A stretch of 64,000 nt of DNA, from NCBI GenBank assembly GCA_029962745.1, contig CM057159.1:29523640-29587639 (forward strand). Reading direction: 5' to 3'. Shown piece by piece: positions 36,991-49,470 of this stretch. The position numbers and the translations under genes are program-made. The notes under the pieces were generated by a model. The model saw nothing but the letters and a program-made list of their open reading frames with translations, made no database searches and was not told the DNA's origin. Every line of letters starts with the position of its first letter. The first letter of the stretch is position 1. The DNA is from Echinometra lucunter (lineage: Eukaryota > Echinodermata > Echinoidea > Camarodonta > Echinometridae).

Positions 36991-38780
36991 TACACTCGAC
37001 AAGTTAGAAAAACGTGCATCAACATAATGAAAATAATAATGATTCAAGCAGCACAAATATTTAATGAAGACTGATAGTTGATATAGTTGATATATTTTTC
37101 ATGTTTTAAGTTCATACAAATTACTTGAATATGTGTATATTGATTTTATGGTTGTTAATTAATCTGTATGTTTTTATTGTATTTGAATCCAGGGTTGCAA
37201 TCAGGTATCATATAGATCTATACCAAAAAAAAAAGAAAAAAAAAAAAAAAAGAGGCAGATCAGATGTAATTCGAATTTTTCCATCCATTCCATCAATGCC
37301 AAATTTGTACCCCCTCCAAAAAAAAGAGAGCTTCGTTGAATAATTTACATTTCACAAGATGATTTTCATAACAAAAGGATAAATCATGGGGGGGGGGGGG
37401 GTATCAATGAGCCTGCAAGATGGTACGTTTTTGTGGGTTTTTTTTTTATATGCACTTGCAATAATTATTTCACACTTCACAACGAATCACAAGGTTAATA
37501 TTCTCAAATATGAAAAATTGAAAGTGGAAAAAAAATGAATTGAACTGAAATCAAAATATTGTAGGTTATAAAATTAATACAGTCTAGCATTCGTTTATTA
37601 TGGGCTTCAAACATGGCCTTACACAGCAGGGGAAGGGGAGCAGTTGCCCCCCCCCCCCCCCGAAATTTTGAAAACTTGCATTTTTTTTACTGAAAATTTC
37701 CATAAAATCCATGAAAAGTGTGCACCAAATCCTTCAATTTGACTTTTTAAAATGCAAAAGCGCTCTCGTGACCAGCTCGGTTGCCTCGCTCCCTCGCTTT
37801 TGAGCTTCTTCGAAAATTTTAATGTGTCTTGCCCCCCCCCCCCCCCCCGGAAAAAATTTGTGCATACGGCCCTGGCTTCAAAGGCTTCAAAATGGTAGTG
37901 ACTGTACGTAATTCAACTAAAAGATGATTTTTTTTTTCCTGCTAAGCTGATCCAGCTGGACATGGTGGAGAAACGACCTCCTATATTCTTCTTCTTCTTC
38001 TTCTTCTTCTTCTTCTTTTAAAGCAGCTGCTCCCAATCCCCCCCCCCCCCCTCATATAATGATAGATCTACGATCCAACTTTCAAAAAAAAATGGTTACA
38101 GCACTTGATGTGAAATTCAAACAATGTCATGTAAAATCTTAAAAATCGGAGTTCTGAATAGTCATATTTAACGGTTACTCCGAATTAGATGCACCAATTA
38201 AGTAAAGGTCAGTACCTTATTGAGTAAGTGCCAAAGTGAAGTCTGATAAGGCTCATTGGCGATATGTGTCAATGAATGTCGGATGAGTATGGACTTTTGT
38301 GCTTGAAAAAGCAAGAGGGTTTTTTGTTTTGTTTTTGTTTTTTAATCATATATTACAATTATTATATAAGTAATTGATGTTAACTTAATTCAACTGAATA
38401 AAAATGATGTAAGGAAAATAAGTAAATTTTACTTTAAATGTCTTTAAGTTAGCATTACCTGAAAAAATATGGCAGTTTCTTCACATAATTAAATCAAGTA
38501 AAATTCGCGGTTTTTTTTTTAATAGTGTGTGTAGATTTCGAAAACGATAGATACAGAAGATAACGGCCTAGAACAAAAAATCCCATTTTTTCGTACGCTA
38601 GCTAGCTATACTCTCGCTCTTAAAAGCTAGAAATATGATGATTTTAGACGAGAAAGCAAAACATCATAATTGGGCAGTGAGGTGGTTACAAAAACGTGTA
38701 TTTTGGTGATGAATCCATTTTTGTAGGGGTCGCTAATTTTGCTCGCTCGTAAAACAGAATGGTTTCAGAAGTCAAGCAAC
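36991..38780. other. Intergenic, no gene; homopolymer-rich repeats
   Basis: AT-rich sequence with poly(A), and G or C runs at about 37389-37401, 37651-37665, 37833-37849 and 38039-38052, plus a (CTT)n tract near 37990. I see no exon. The G/C runs at 37651 and 37833 lie in a block with GCCCTGG at one end, suggesting a decayed TIR element. Confidence 0.6.
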
Positions 38781-38933
38781 ACTCTAAAAAGGGATTGGTC
38801 AGAATCACCAAAATTATGAGTCAATCCCAACCCAAGCTATATCGGTGAATATGTGTCCGCTTAACCAATCCAAGATGGGTTGTCTTTTTCTTAATATTGG
38901 TTATTCTACCAATCTCTAGGTGGTTATTCCAAT

Positions 38934-39969
38934 CAGGGGCGTCGCTAGACTTTTTTTAATGGGGGGGTGTAGAGGCCAGATTGCCGACAAATTATGCCTC
39001 CGATTGCCGACGACCAACGTCGACAAATTCAACTGTATAAAGCCCACGAGCCATGTTCAATTGTGTGCCTCTTTTATATTTTCCTTCTAAATTATATTTG
39101 TTCACCTCAATTGCTGAATGTGTTAGCTTTCCGAAAATATTCTCTATCTAAATATAATACGAGCGAGCGCAGCGAGCGAGGAAAAATATACACTCTCTTT
39201 CGTAGAAGTGATAGTTCTTCATCAAACTACACGATGGGCTTAAAGATATCTAAATCATAATTTGGTCACCTCTCTCACGATTCATTCGCTTTCAAAGACC
39301 ATCCTAAATCGTAATATTATACGAGCGAGCACAGCGAGCGAGGAAAAAATCTATATACTCCTTATCATATAATCCTTTTCATGGTATAAGTGAAAGTTCT
39401 TCATCAAAATACATGATGGGCCTTTAAGATATCTATTTTGATATTTTGGTCACCTCTCCTACCTAATCTATTTGCTTTCAAAGACCATCCTGTATCTAAA
39501 TATTGTACGAGCGAGCGCAGCGAGCGAGGAAAAATATATTTACTCTTTTTTATCGTTTAGAGGTGATAATTCTTTAACAAAATAAATGATGGGCCCAAAA
39601 AAATATCTAAATTATATATTTGATTATTTCACTTGGCAATTGTGTTTGCTTTCCGAAAACATCCTGTATCTTAATATAATACGAGCGAGCGCAGCGAGCG
39701 AGGAAAAATAGGCTCTCTTTCGTGTTACCAGTGTTATTTCGTCGTCAAAATGCACAAGCAAATAAGCCGAATATGACCCTATTTGGGCACCTTACTCATC
39801 TTTCTTTTTTTCTTTTTCCCTCCTTCCTCTTCCCTCTCCTTTCTCTCCCTCTCTCTCTCTCTCTCTTTTGCCGACAGCGATCGCGAATTTGCCGACAAGA
39901 ATTTTTAATGGGGGGGGGGGGGGGGGGGGTGTCACACCCCCCCACACCCCCCCTCTAGCGACGCCCCTG
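38934..39969. mobile_element. Complete hAT-like non-autonomous element with 8-bp target duplication
   Basis: Termini CAGGGGCGTCGCTAGA and TCTAGCGACGCCCCTG are perfect inverted repeats. The flanks are ATTCCAAT direct repeats (38926-38933 and 39970-39977), the 8-bp signature of hAT transposition. Inside are four roughly 160-190 bp subrepeats, each carrying GAGCGAGCGCAGCGAGCGAG or a one-base variant, and G/C runs near the right end. No transposase is encoded. Confidence 0.92.
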
Positions 39970-40229
39970 ATTCCAATCAATACAATGGTTTTGTTCATTT
40001 CTTAACCAATTTTTCTTGGTCAGTACATAACTAATTATGCTTGGTCATGAAAGTGGATTGGTTATGATAGCATGTTTTACTAATTTTAAAGAGAGGGCCT
40101 CTCGATCTCTGAGAGATCGAGAGATCGAGATCTGCATATCAAAGGAATTTTATTATCAATCGCATCGCCCAGAGAGCCCGTTATCACACATTCACACAGC
40201 AACTTCTCCTAATCCTACACTAACCTAAC

Positions 40230-40395
40230 CAGGGGCCGCGGAGCCAGGGGGGGGGGGGGCGCTGAAGCCCCCCCCCCCCCCACTTTTTTTGAGTAGACAC
40301 GCTGGCCTCTATATATACAATAATGCGGCAATTATTATTGTTGTTTGCACGCCCAGTCCCCCCCCCCCCCTTTCAAAAACGCTCCGCGGCTCCTT
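40230..40395. mobile_element. hAT-like MITE, CAGGGGCCGCGGAGC ends
   Basis: Left end CAGGGGCCGCGGAGC and right end GCTCCGCGGCTCCTTG are near-perfect inverted repeats. The interior has two long C runs and a G run. A target duplication is not clear. Confidence 0.65.
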
Positions 40396-40419
40396 GCTGC
40401 TTTTTCCTATAATCCTACA

Positions 40420-40716
40420 TTAATTGGAATGTGTTATCTACTTCAATATAGGAACTATATTGGAGTAGTTCCTACACTCTAAAAAAGGATCGGTCAAAAT
40501 AACCAATGTTTTGGTGAATATGTGTCCGACCACAAATATTGGTTAAAATTATGATGCTGGTCAATATTACCACATTATTGGTCAAAATGTACCAAAATTT
40601 TGGTTGATTTTGACCAATTTTTTGGTCAGACACATATTCACCAACACAATGGTCATTTTGACCATCCTTTTTTAGAGTATAGGCCTAATGAAGTAGATAA
40701 AACATTCCAGTTAATG
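40420..40716. mobile_element. Nested palindromic element, ACTCTAAAAAAGGAT core
   Basis: The inner element 40473-40680 has about 70-bp TIRs (TACACTCTAAAAAAGG ... TTTTTTAGAGTA, with GGTGAATATGTGTC in both arms). A further inverted pair, GGAATGTGTTATCTACTTCA and its counterpart, extends the palindrome to 40420-40716. A related copy without clear ends lies at about 38780-38930. Confidence 0.75.
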
Positions 40717-40919
40717 CTTTTCGGAAGCAAACGAATTGGGCAAATGAGGTGACCGAATAAATAAGTTACATGTTTCATACTAGGTATGCTGTTCTACCAT
40801 AAAGAGTGTGCTCGAAATATTTACAAATAGGGAGGTTTCGGACAGCAACCAACATGACCAATACAGACCAGCGACGTGCCAAAATAGAGTCTTTGGCAGC
40901 GAGGTGACCAGATATAGAA

Positions 40920-42250
40920 ATAACATAATTATTATTATCATTATTATTATTATTACTATTATTTATTCGGAAATTCAGAGAACATAAAAAGAAACATTAT
41001 ACACAGGAATGCTGAAATAATAAAATTTGATGCCTCGGGTGAAAATATGTCAAGTTGCCAGGAATGGGGCAAGCAAAATAAATCAGTGAAACCCAGAGGG
41101 TCCCACATTCCGACTTGCAGTACGCCCGGGTAACCAATAGATACATAATACAATACAATATTTTTAAATAAATAAATCAAGACTAAGGAATAGCAATGGA
41201 ATATGAATGATATGACCAGGATATGAAACTGCTTAGTATAGCCATTAACGGAATTTTAGTCAGGATTTTTAAGAAAAAAGACGAGTGATATAGTGAAGAT
41301 TGAAAATGAATGTTAGCTAAGGATCGAGCAAAGAGAGAGGAAATAAATTGTCAAGTAACTTCAGTTCTATTATCAAATAAGATTGATAGACAGTATAAGT
41401 AACCAGTATGATTCAGCATAATAAGGCAAAGTAAAGGTAATTAATATAAGGTAAGTAAAATAAAGTATAGATGAGGGAAGAATAATTCTTGAAACAGTGC
41501 AAGTTCCGAAAAATCTCTGTCAGGCCAGAAAATTCACATCTTTGACTATAATACTGTTGGGAAAACTGCAATTAATCACATGACTATTTTTGAGGAGAAC
41601 ACCGTTAAGTAAAGAATTAACATGATACCCAAGAGTAGCAAATTTAAATTAAATTCATTACATCAAAATTAGATTAATTCAATAGAGCGAAAAATAGTAT
41701 ACAATTCAGATTTAAAGGCAAGTAAAAATGACGCCCCATAGCAGGAAATTAAAATTAGATTTATTACATTAAAATTAGATTAATTCAATGGAGCGAAGAA
41801 TAGCACGATTCTGATCTAACAGTATCCAGAGGGGACCCCAAATCATAAACTCGACAAGTAAAGTGCGTATACATGAAGGCCTAATAACATATCAATGAAT
41901 TAAAATAAATCGTCATTACATAACTCGGGTTAGCAGAGAAAATTTCCACAGTAACAGTCATATCTACATTAACTGAATCTCATATCTAGAACTGTTCTGT
42001 GCAGATTATGCTCTCTAACTTAAGTTGCCAGGTGTGGTATTTCAGTAATAGCAAATCATTGCGGAGCTCCACTGCATGGGAGCTCGTCCCCAAAACGAGG
42101 GAATAGATACAAAGCAGTATTATTCAGACGCTGATTTCGGGCAAGTAAGTGGTGGAATCTCAGTTCATTCGGACGGCGTGCAATCATTATGTTCAGGGCA
42201 ACTTCGTCACGAGAGATGAATCTGAAAAGGAATTTGCGATGAATGACATG
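40920..42250 (-). mobile_element. Probable decayed retroelement with (AAT)n tail
   Basis: The left end is a TTA run (minus-strand AAT tail). Internal blocks such as ATTAAAATTAGATTAATTCA are repeated at 41660 and 41770. The minus strand near 42230-42060 has a readable frame (SRDEVALNIMIARRPNEL) ending at a stop. No diagnostic RT motif remains, so the class is uncertain. Confidence 0.35.
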
Positions 42251-42991
42251 ACATTAGTATAAATATTATACCTATGAATGACATTGGTATACACATACAT
42301 AATAACACACTTTTCTTTTTGTTTTTCCATACTGTGTTATTCCGATTTCATCAAAACAAAAACATTTAACATCTCAATTTACTAATTAACATTTCAAATT
42401 AAACAATTTAACACGTCAGATTTCATATATCATTTTTTTCAATAACTTAATATACACACACCCGCACACACACTTTTCCCTCGGTGCCCCCATGGTACGC
42501 CACTGCACTGCTTCTTTGAATAAGAGAAAATCTTTAGGTGTTATTGCTCTTTTACACGACCAGAAAGCTGATCGCAATGCCGAAAATATATTGTCATTGA
42601 CTCCCCCGAATTATGAAGCAAATATCAGCCCCCATTTTGCATAGATGCTAGAGAGAATTTCTAAATACTGAGAAACATTGCATCTAATTTCTATACGACG
42701 AGCATGGCGACTGCGTATTAAGTTTGATTTGTGAATGCTAAAAGTTTGCATTTAGACATGTTAGAGCACTATGCTTATTTTACTTAGTTATAGTGCAATC
42801 GATATGATCCGAGATTTCTTTCTTTTTGTCGGGGGGGGGGGGGCATGGGAATTATCGATTTTGCCCTCCCCCCCCTTGAATGATAAGGGGGGGGGGGGGG
42901 CAACTGTCCCTCTTCCCCCGGTCCCCCACTTCCGGCGCCCATGTACTAGTTCATAATGTTATGTCTGAGATAGGGGAAATGATAGCTTAAG

Positions 42992-43230
42992 CAGGGGCGG
43001 CGCACAGCGGGGGGGGGGGGGGGGGGCGGGGGCTCGTGGCCGTCCTATGATTTTTCAAGTAAGAAGAAGACGAAGAAGACGATGAAGAAGAAAGGTAGGC
43101 CTATGAGAAAAGATAGGGTCATGGTCATGCAACTATATCATGAGTCCTATTCATTTATTCAAATTTGAACTCACCTCACGGTAAGCCATTTTGCCTCCGT
43201 ATCAAAATTAATACCCTAGCGTCGCCCCTG
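42992..43230. mobile_element. hAT-like MITE, CAGGGGCGGCGC ends
   Basis: Left CAGGGGCGGCGC and right GCGTCGCCCCTG are inverted repeats. The flanks AGCTTAAG and AGCTGAAA are similar over 8 bp, as an aged target duplication. The interior has a 17-base G run and a GAAGAAGAC-type tract. Confidence 0.65.
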
Positions 43231-43781
43231 AGCTGAAATATAATATTCATTCAAGATTTGAAAACAAATTTAAAAAGTAGGCCTATTTTGATGTGTAGAA
43301 TTTATCTTGAGCCAGAGCTTGGTCTAACCAACAATTTTCTTTTCAATGATCCGAAGAATTACATTCCCAAGAAAAAAAAAGGGAAAATCATGGTCCACCT
43401 GTCTGCCAAAAGGAATTTTTCTTTGATGATTAATGTCGGTCCCACTTTTCAAAGCATCTTCCAAAAGACATTGAGTAACAAGCACTTGTTAAAGTCTATT
43501 AAGGCTAGTTGTTAGGCGGGGGGGGGGGGGGGGGGCTTCATTACCTACTTATCGCAACTCGGCCCTCGGGGGGGGGGGGTTAACAAAAAAGTCTCGCATA
43601 AAAAAAAGGCAGAACAAATACCAGTATACTCTCACTTCATATTTTCTAACACATTGTAAAAAGGAACAAAACACACAGAAAAAAAAAAAACTTTGCTGAT
43701 AGCACCCCTTGTACTTCCAGTCAAAAAGAAAAGGCTGAACACATACGACTTTGCCTTCTTTCAAGTTGGCTCATAATCTGT

Positions 43782-43979
43782 TCATTCTTCATGAATATTC
43801 ATGAGGCATTTCACGTGTGTGCATTCGACCATGAACCTGAAACTTTCTTCGAGGAGGATTTCTGCTGCACTACTTGTGGTGAGCGAGATTTCGAAGGACA
43901 TCTCCCGGCCCCGGAACAGCTGGGCGGCGCGGCGTACGTGACCTAGCCTGTCTAAAATCTTGTGAAGCTCTGCTGTCAT
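43782..43979 (-). CDS. Candidate first exon of a divergent gene (unrecognised)
   Basis: A 65-codon open frame on the minus strand begins MTAELHKILDRLGHVRRAAQLF and lies in the only GC-rich, non-repetitive stretch of this interval, just beside the probable cyclin J first exon. Its N-terminal part looks like an amphipathic helix with many Lys/Arg/Glu, unlike the random frames around it. A weak donor (ATG|GTCGAA) lies inside the frame, and no downstream exon was found before the repeat-rich gap. It could be a divergent gene sharing a promoter with cyclin J, or chance coding potential in a CpG-rich promoter. I do not recognise the family. Confidence 0.25.
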   Translation of the reverse strand: MTAELHKILDRLGHVRRAAQLFRGREMSFEISLTTSSAAEILLEESFRFMVECTHVKCLMNIHEE

Positions 43980-43984
43980 GTCGA

Positions 43985-44038
43985 ATTACTGAATGCTGAA
44001 GTAACATCGGATGCCATTGTTTTCTTGACAGTTCTCTG
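43985..44038 (+). other. ccnj: Possible non-coding first exon of cyclin J
   Basis: A strong donor, CTG|GTAAGTCTGG, at 44039 ends a GC-richer stretch 1.6 kb upstream of the cyclin J start. The cyclin J coding exon begins just after an acceptor (CATATAG, about 45635), so at least one upstream untranslated exon is needed. This is the best candidate. The 5' boundary is a guess. Confidence 0.35.
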
Positions 44039-44040
44039 GT

Positions 44041-45651
44041 AAGTCTGGGAAAGTTTACTTGTTTATGCTACATCTGTTATTTATTAGTCATTGTAATTAA
44101 TTGACTGCCATATAAAAGGTTATACACAGTTAGAATAGTAATTAATAATTTCGGTTGAAAAGAGACGAGTGGGGTCCACTGTTTCAGCGTTACTGTACTG
44201 TAAAATCTGTAACGTTAAAGGCTTTTATAGCCTCTTTTGCTTTTGGTAGGGTCGTGGAGGCACATATTTTGGTTTACACTAGGCCTACAAGCTACACTGA
44301 CCCGATGTCGATCTGCGACTGCTGTTGAAGGGCCAAGATGTTTCATTTGTTTTTTCCATTGACCCTACTATTCCTGTGAATTTCTTTTTATAACTGAACT
44401 TATATTACAGAGGAACAAATCTGAAGATCATTGGTGAACATATTTGTAAAATAGATGTGCTGTTTGAGCTGACTAAAATTTTTGTTGTTTGTGTGTCTTT
44501 GTGATCAAAATTCAAATATAAAGCTTGTCAAGAGAGAGTTCATATGTGGTTTTGTAGATTGTTACTTCCTTAAAACTAACGTTAAAACTTGATTGCTTTA
44601 AATTGCTCCCTGTGTTCAGCTGACACTGGCATCTTTCATGCCTAAGTGCGTTAGTTGCACGATAACCTCCCCCCCCCCCCCCCCCCGTCTCATCAAGACT
44701 CACCTACATGTAGTCTACAGTATGGTGAGCTGTGCAAATTTTATGTGGCTGCTGTACTCTATGATAAAATATATTTCCATCCCATTCCTTCAATTGGATC
44801 TAAATCATCTTGCTTAAAAGTGAAATTCTCAGGGTTTTTTTTTTTTTTTTTCACGGCTCTTGCTCCTCTGAAACTTGCACATCATTTGTGGAACATTAAT
44901 TGCCTATTCTCAGCAATGTCCCGTGTATGGGCCTACATGTGCAAGGTTATCTGATATAACCTTGCATCCATGTAAGTGCATCAGGACACCAGTTCGCAGT
45001 AATGATAATGATGTAAATGTTACAAAGGGTATTATAAAGTTTCATTTGACAGGTTCTCAGCAGGTAGCTGCCTCAGCTACATGTAGGCCCTAGTTCGGTA
45101 CTGCACATACCTACAGTGTATGGTGACGGCAGTAATCTATTGCACCATAATTTACCGTAGTTGCAGGAATTGGTCCTTTACAAGTCTGATAATCATCTGT
45201 ACATCATAGTCATATCTTCTACTTCTTATCAAAACCTGAAAGTCATATGATGTGAGTTTATCTGGTTCAAAATCCTGCAATATTAAAGTCACTTTGAAAA
45301 TTCCATAGAAATTAAAAAGGAATTTATTTTTACAGTAAGAATTAGATGGGCCAGGTTAGATTTATGCTAGATGGGAAATTTTTTTTAACTTTTATTTATC
45401 CCTGGAGCCATAGGGGATCGGAACTTACCCTCTAAAGTGAAACAGGCTGACCTTTCGGTAGTTTATTGCTTACAGTCCATCAACATTTTTCCTTTCTCAG
45501 ATTATTTCAGTATCATTACTCCACTGGAACCAAACAAGGAGAATGAGAGGACTGTTCATGTGTACCCTGCATGATGAATATTAGCCCAGTATGAACCAAG
45601 TTTAATTTCAGTATTTCATTCCTGTCACCATATAGGCCGGGTTCGATCATT
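44041..45651. other. Probable cyclin J intron 1
   Basis: Lies between the candidate first exon donor and the coding exon. It holds a dispersed repeat (44700-44935, related to 33478-33760) and a C run at about 44670-44686. No exon recognised. Confidence 0.5.
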
Positions 45652-48222
45652 ATGGCTCATCTGAAGCAGTGGCCCGAAGACCGCGAGCTTGCGGCTGAAG
45701 TCTATGCGTCACTGTGTCATGAAGAGACCCGTATCCTTCCCTTTCAAGGGAAATCCCCTCAACTGAACCTCCGACGCTTCCTTGTTGACTGGCTAGCCAT
45801 TGTGAGTGAAAACCTTGACATAGAGAGCCCAGCTCGTCATTTGGCAGTCTATCTTCTGGATCGTACCATGGATAGGTTTACAGTCAGTGGTGAAGCTTAT
45901 CTACAAAGACTAGCACTTGTCTGCCTCCTTATAGCAAGTAAGCATCTTCAGGTCTTTCAAATTCATTCTTGTATAACTTCAAAATGCACAGAAATTCAGA
46001 GCCCCATGCTATGACCCTGAAGATTTCGGGGTAAAGCTAATATAAAGTTGAACAAATTATCGCTTTTATACTTATTTTTGTGAGACACATTTCCAATTAT
46101 TGTGTGCTAATCTCTTATTTGTTCAGATCTTAAGGCAGATTTTTACTTCATAATTCATGAACCCATTCAAATTTCAAGAAGTGCAAGCTTTTCTTGTTGC
46201 AAATATACATAAGACTGAATGATTTTAGGTAATATGAAGAACAGGAGAGAGTCTTCTGTATGATGAGGAATCTGATTGCTGTTTGATTGTAGTTCCTAAT
46301 CATGAGAATTCCATTTCTTCCTTCACACCTGTTATAAATTGTACTTAACTGAAATTCATAAATAATTTCCTTTCTCCAACATTCTGTTATCTTGCACACA
46401 GCTAAGTTTGAGGAGAAGGAAGTAAAAGTTGTCAAACTGACCAATCTCGCCAATCAAATCAACAGTAATGAAACAGCCAAGAAGGAATTCTTCCAAATGG
46501 AACTTCTTCTCCTAGATTTCTTTGACTGGAATATCTCGGTGCCTACTTCCCTTCACTTTGTAGACTACTTCTTAATAGATGCTATTGGTCCGCATGATCT
46601 GCATGCAGGCAAACCTCTCACAAACTTTGATGCACCCATATACCTGGAGAGATATGCACAGTACTTCTTGGAAATCAGTTTGCAAGGTATTCAAACGATT
46701 TGAGATTAGTTTGGATTCTATACATTATTTCAACATAGCAGAGTTGAAATGAGGTATTTCAATGAAGTAGTAAAATAAAAGATGAACTCATTATTTCATA
46801 TTGTTTTATATTTTATAATAATCGTTATTTTACATGCTTTTTGTGACTATAATGTTGATTTTCAAAACTTTATTTTAATGATTTGTATCTCTTTATGTTA
46901 CCTGCCCTGCATGGAATATTTATCAGGTAGAGTCATGGGCTTTCTTATCATGTGTTTTATTTGATCTGTATCCTGTTCTGTTCATTTAATTGCTGAACCA
47001 CCTCTTTTTTTTCTTTGTTTTCAATTATTTACCTTATTAAAGTGACCACTTTCCCTCTGTGTTCGTGTAAATATTCTCATAGTTGCTATTTCTCGTTCTC
47101 CCTATTACGAGAAATCCATAGAACAGCGCTCTAAAACCAGAAATTCAAAATATAAAACTTTGGGGAATCGTTAGTGTGAGCTGTTATTGAGGCAAGACAT
47201 GATTTCCAAAATGTTTGTGTGTTGTTAACTTGTAATAAATGCAATTCAGTTATTTTGTGACATGAAGATTGTTAATATCTTAACCACTTCCAAATTTCAT
47301 CAGAGTTTTATGTATGTGAAGCGATCTGTTTTTGCAGTAACTCTTCTTTTGTTTGACTTGTTAGATCACACCTTTTCAGCATGCCAACCTTCCTTGGTCG
47401 CAGCCATCTGCATAGCAGCGTCAAGGATATGTCTTCAGCTCTCACCAACATGGACCAATGGACTCAAGAAACTTACCAAGTATTCCTGGGGTCAGATCTC
47501 TCCATTCATTGAGACTATGCTCAAGTAAGTATTTCAGCAGGTAAAATCATGCATCCTTCAAAGGAATGGGCATGCATGGTCTTTTAGTACTTAGGGCAGG
47601 GGTGTTTGAATCCAGAGCTTGTCGAGATGATTTCTTTTTTTGTTTGTTTTGTTTCTGTTATGTACATTTTTGTAGTTTTTTAAAGTTATGAATATCCTGA
47701 CTGGACACTTGACATTTGAACAAATTGAATTTTATATCCAATATGTTAAGATATATTCAGTGGATTGATGAATAGCTGAATAGAATATTAGTGTGTATAC
47801 ATACCCATCTGTTTTAGATGTGAATAGTGTACTTTCTATCCTGATTTAAAATTGTGGTACTCCAGTTATTCTCATTCCTTTATTGATCTGTCAATATGCG
47901 ACCAAATTCTCTGTTCGTTGCATTGTCTAATGTAGATATGTATTGTCTTGTGAATGTTTGTAATTTTTGATTTTGCGTGGTATTGTGCTGGTTTACAGGC
48001 AGTATCCTAGGCTTGATGTTCTTTTACATACTTGTATAAAGAATTTATTTTCAGTAAATGAAGTATATGATGACAAGCACACACACATACACTTTTTTCC
48101 CTTTCAGAGCACATGAATCAGATGAGAAAGCTGCCAAACGAAACACCGGAGTCAAGAAGACACACCATGGATACGTCACCAGTGCTCCGACTAGTATAAC
48201 CGTACCACCCACGGCCTGTTGA
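45652..48222 (+). CDS. ccnj: Cyclin J, complete, four coding exons
   Basis: Cyclin J is a divergent metazoan cyclin that partners a CDK. Coding exons: 45652-45937, 46402-46686, 47365-47524, 48108-48222, all GT-AG, totalling 846 nt (281 residues plus TGA). The protein starts MAHLKQWPEDRELAAEVY. The cyclin-box entry is LRRFLVDWLAIVSENL (about 40-55), followed by HLAVYLLDRTMDRF and, across the first intron, LLIATKFEEKE (Lys97 and Glu100 are the typical CDK-contact positions). The second cyclin fold continues through LLLLDFFDWNISVPT, FVDYFL and QPSLVAAICIAASRICL, ending in a hydrophilic tail GVKKTHHGYVTSAP. Vertebrate and fly cyclin J are about 370-390 residues, so this tail is shorter. The start is the first ATG after the acceptor ending at about 45635; an untranslated exon probably lies upstream. 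Confidence 0.93.
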
Positions 48223-49470
48223 CCAATAAGGAAGGGACCTTAGTCTCCTCTGACAGATGCTCCATGTCATTCTGTCTACTGCCAGATTAATGGGACAGTG
48301 ATGAGCTCCAAAGCAATTGTGTGTAGAAGGTGATCCAAAAGAGGAATATCCTTGAGATACCTATAAGTGGACAATCAGTCAACATACCTTCCACTTCTAG
48401 GTCTTTGATTGGAGTATTTTCTTACACAGAGGTTTTGATTCTGAAAAGGATATTGATATGAAGAACTTATATTACTTTACTGATGTACTTCCTGATCAAT
48501 TGGAAACGGACCAGGCTAGAAATGAATACGGTACATGCAGAATCAGACAGTTTTGTCGTCATTATATACCGGTACTTTGTCATGAGATAAGCTGCTATTA
48601 TGGCCTCTATAATATTAGCACACTATCAGTGTGCTAATAGCAGTATTGCCACTTTCTCCTCTTGGATTGTATTTATGTACTGTATAGAGGTTGTGTTATA
48701 CATTTATTGAGAAGCTACTCTGGAAACTACATCGGCAATCGCCATATGCAGCATTGATGCTATAAATCAATTCTTCATGGAACATACATGTATCAGTGTA
48801 AAGTGGAGGGAACATTCAAGAGAGAGATACTTTGCAGAGGATTGATCTGCAAGGTTTGGAAAGCTTGTCCTGGAATATTGAATTCACGACCAGTGATGTG
48901 CCTGGTTAATGACTAGTACAACCAGTAGTTAAGGACTCTTATGTGGAAATTGCCAAAACAGAGGAATGGACTTGTGCTGTCACGGTTAGCATTTTTTTTT
49001 TTTTTTTGCCAAAGGTTGAAAGAAAACTGTATTAAAAATTGAGTGAAAGTGTGTTGGGTTTTCTTTTTCAAAGGAAAATGTGTAGAACTATATTGGCATG
49101 AGAACTGCCTGTGGATGTGTGTGAAGTTAAGAATAAGCGTTAAAAACCATGTGCTATAGATTTTGAACATTAAAATTGCATTAAAATGTATCCTGTCATC
49201 TGCCATACAGTAAGTGAAATGAACGAAAGAACGTTTGAGGCAAACACTGATTATGTGGGGATTTCTTTGACAATAGGAAAGCCCCCTTTTTATATGACTG
49301 GACTTAATAAACTAGACAATATGTAGTATGCATATGTATATGCTGTATTTGTTTCCAATCAACTTGCAAGAAGAGTATGCAGTCTGCTGTTACGTTGTCA
49401 CCTTCATGTTTGAGTTGTTTTTGTATTATACTATTTCATTTTGAAATAAACAAAATAACAAGAAAATAAC
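48223..49470 (+). other. ccnj: Cyclin J 3' UTR with polyadenylation signals
   Basis: About 1.2 kb follows the cyclin J stop codon without coding sequence or obvious transposon. AATAAA signals are at 49306-49311 and 49445-49450, the latter followed by AT-rich sequence, so cleavage near 49,465 is likely. A short A/T homopolymer run lies near 48,991. Extent is inferred; no transcript data are available. Confidence 0.55.
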
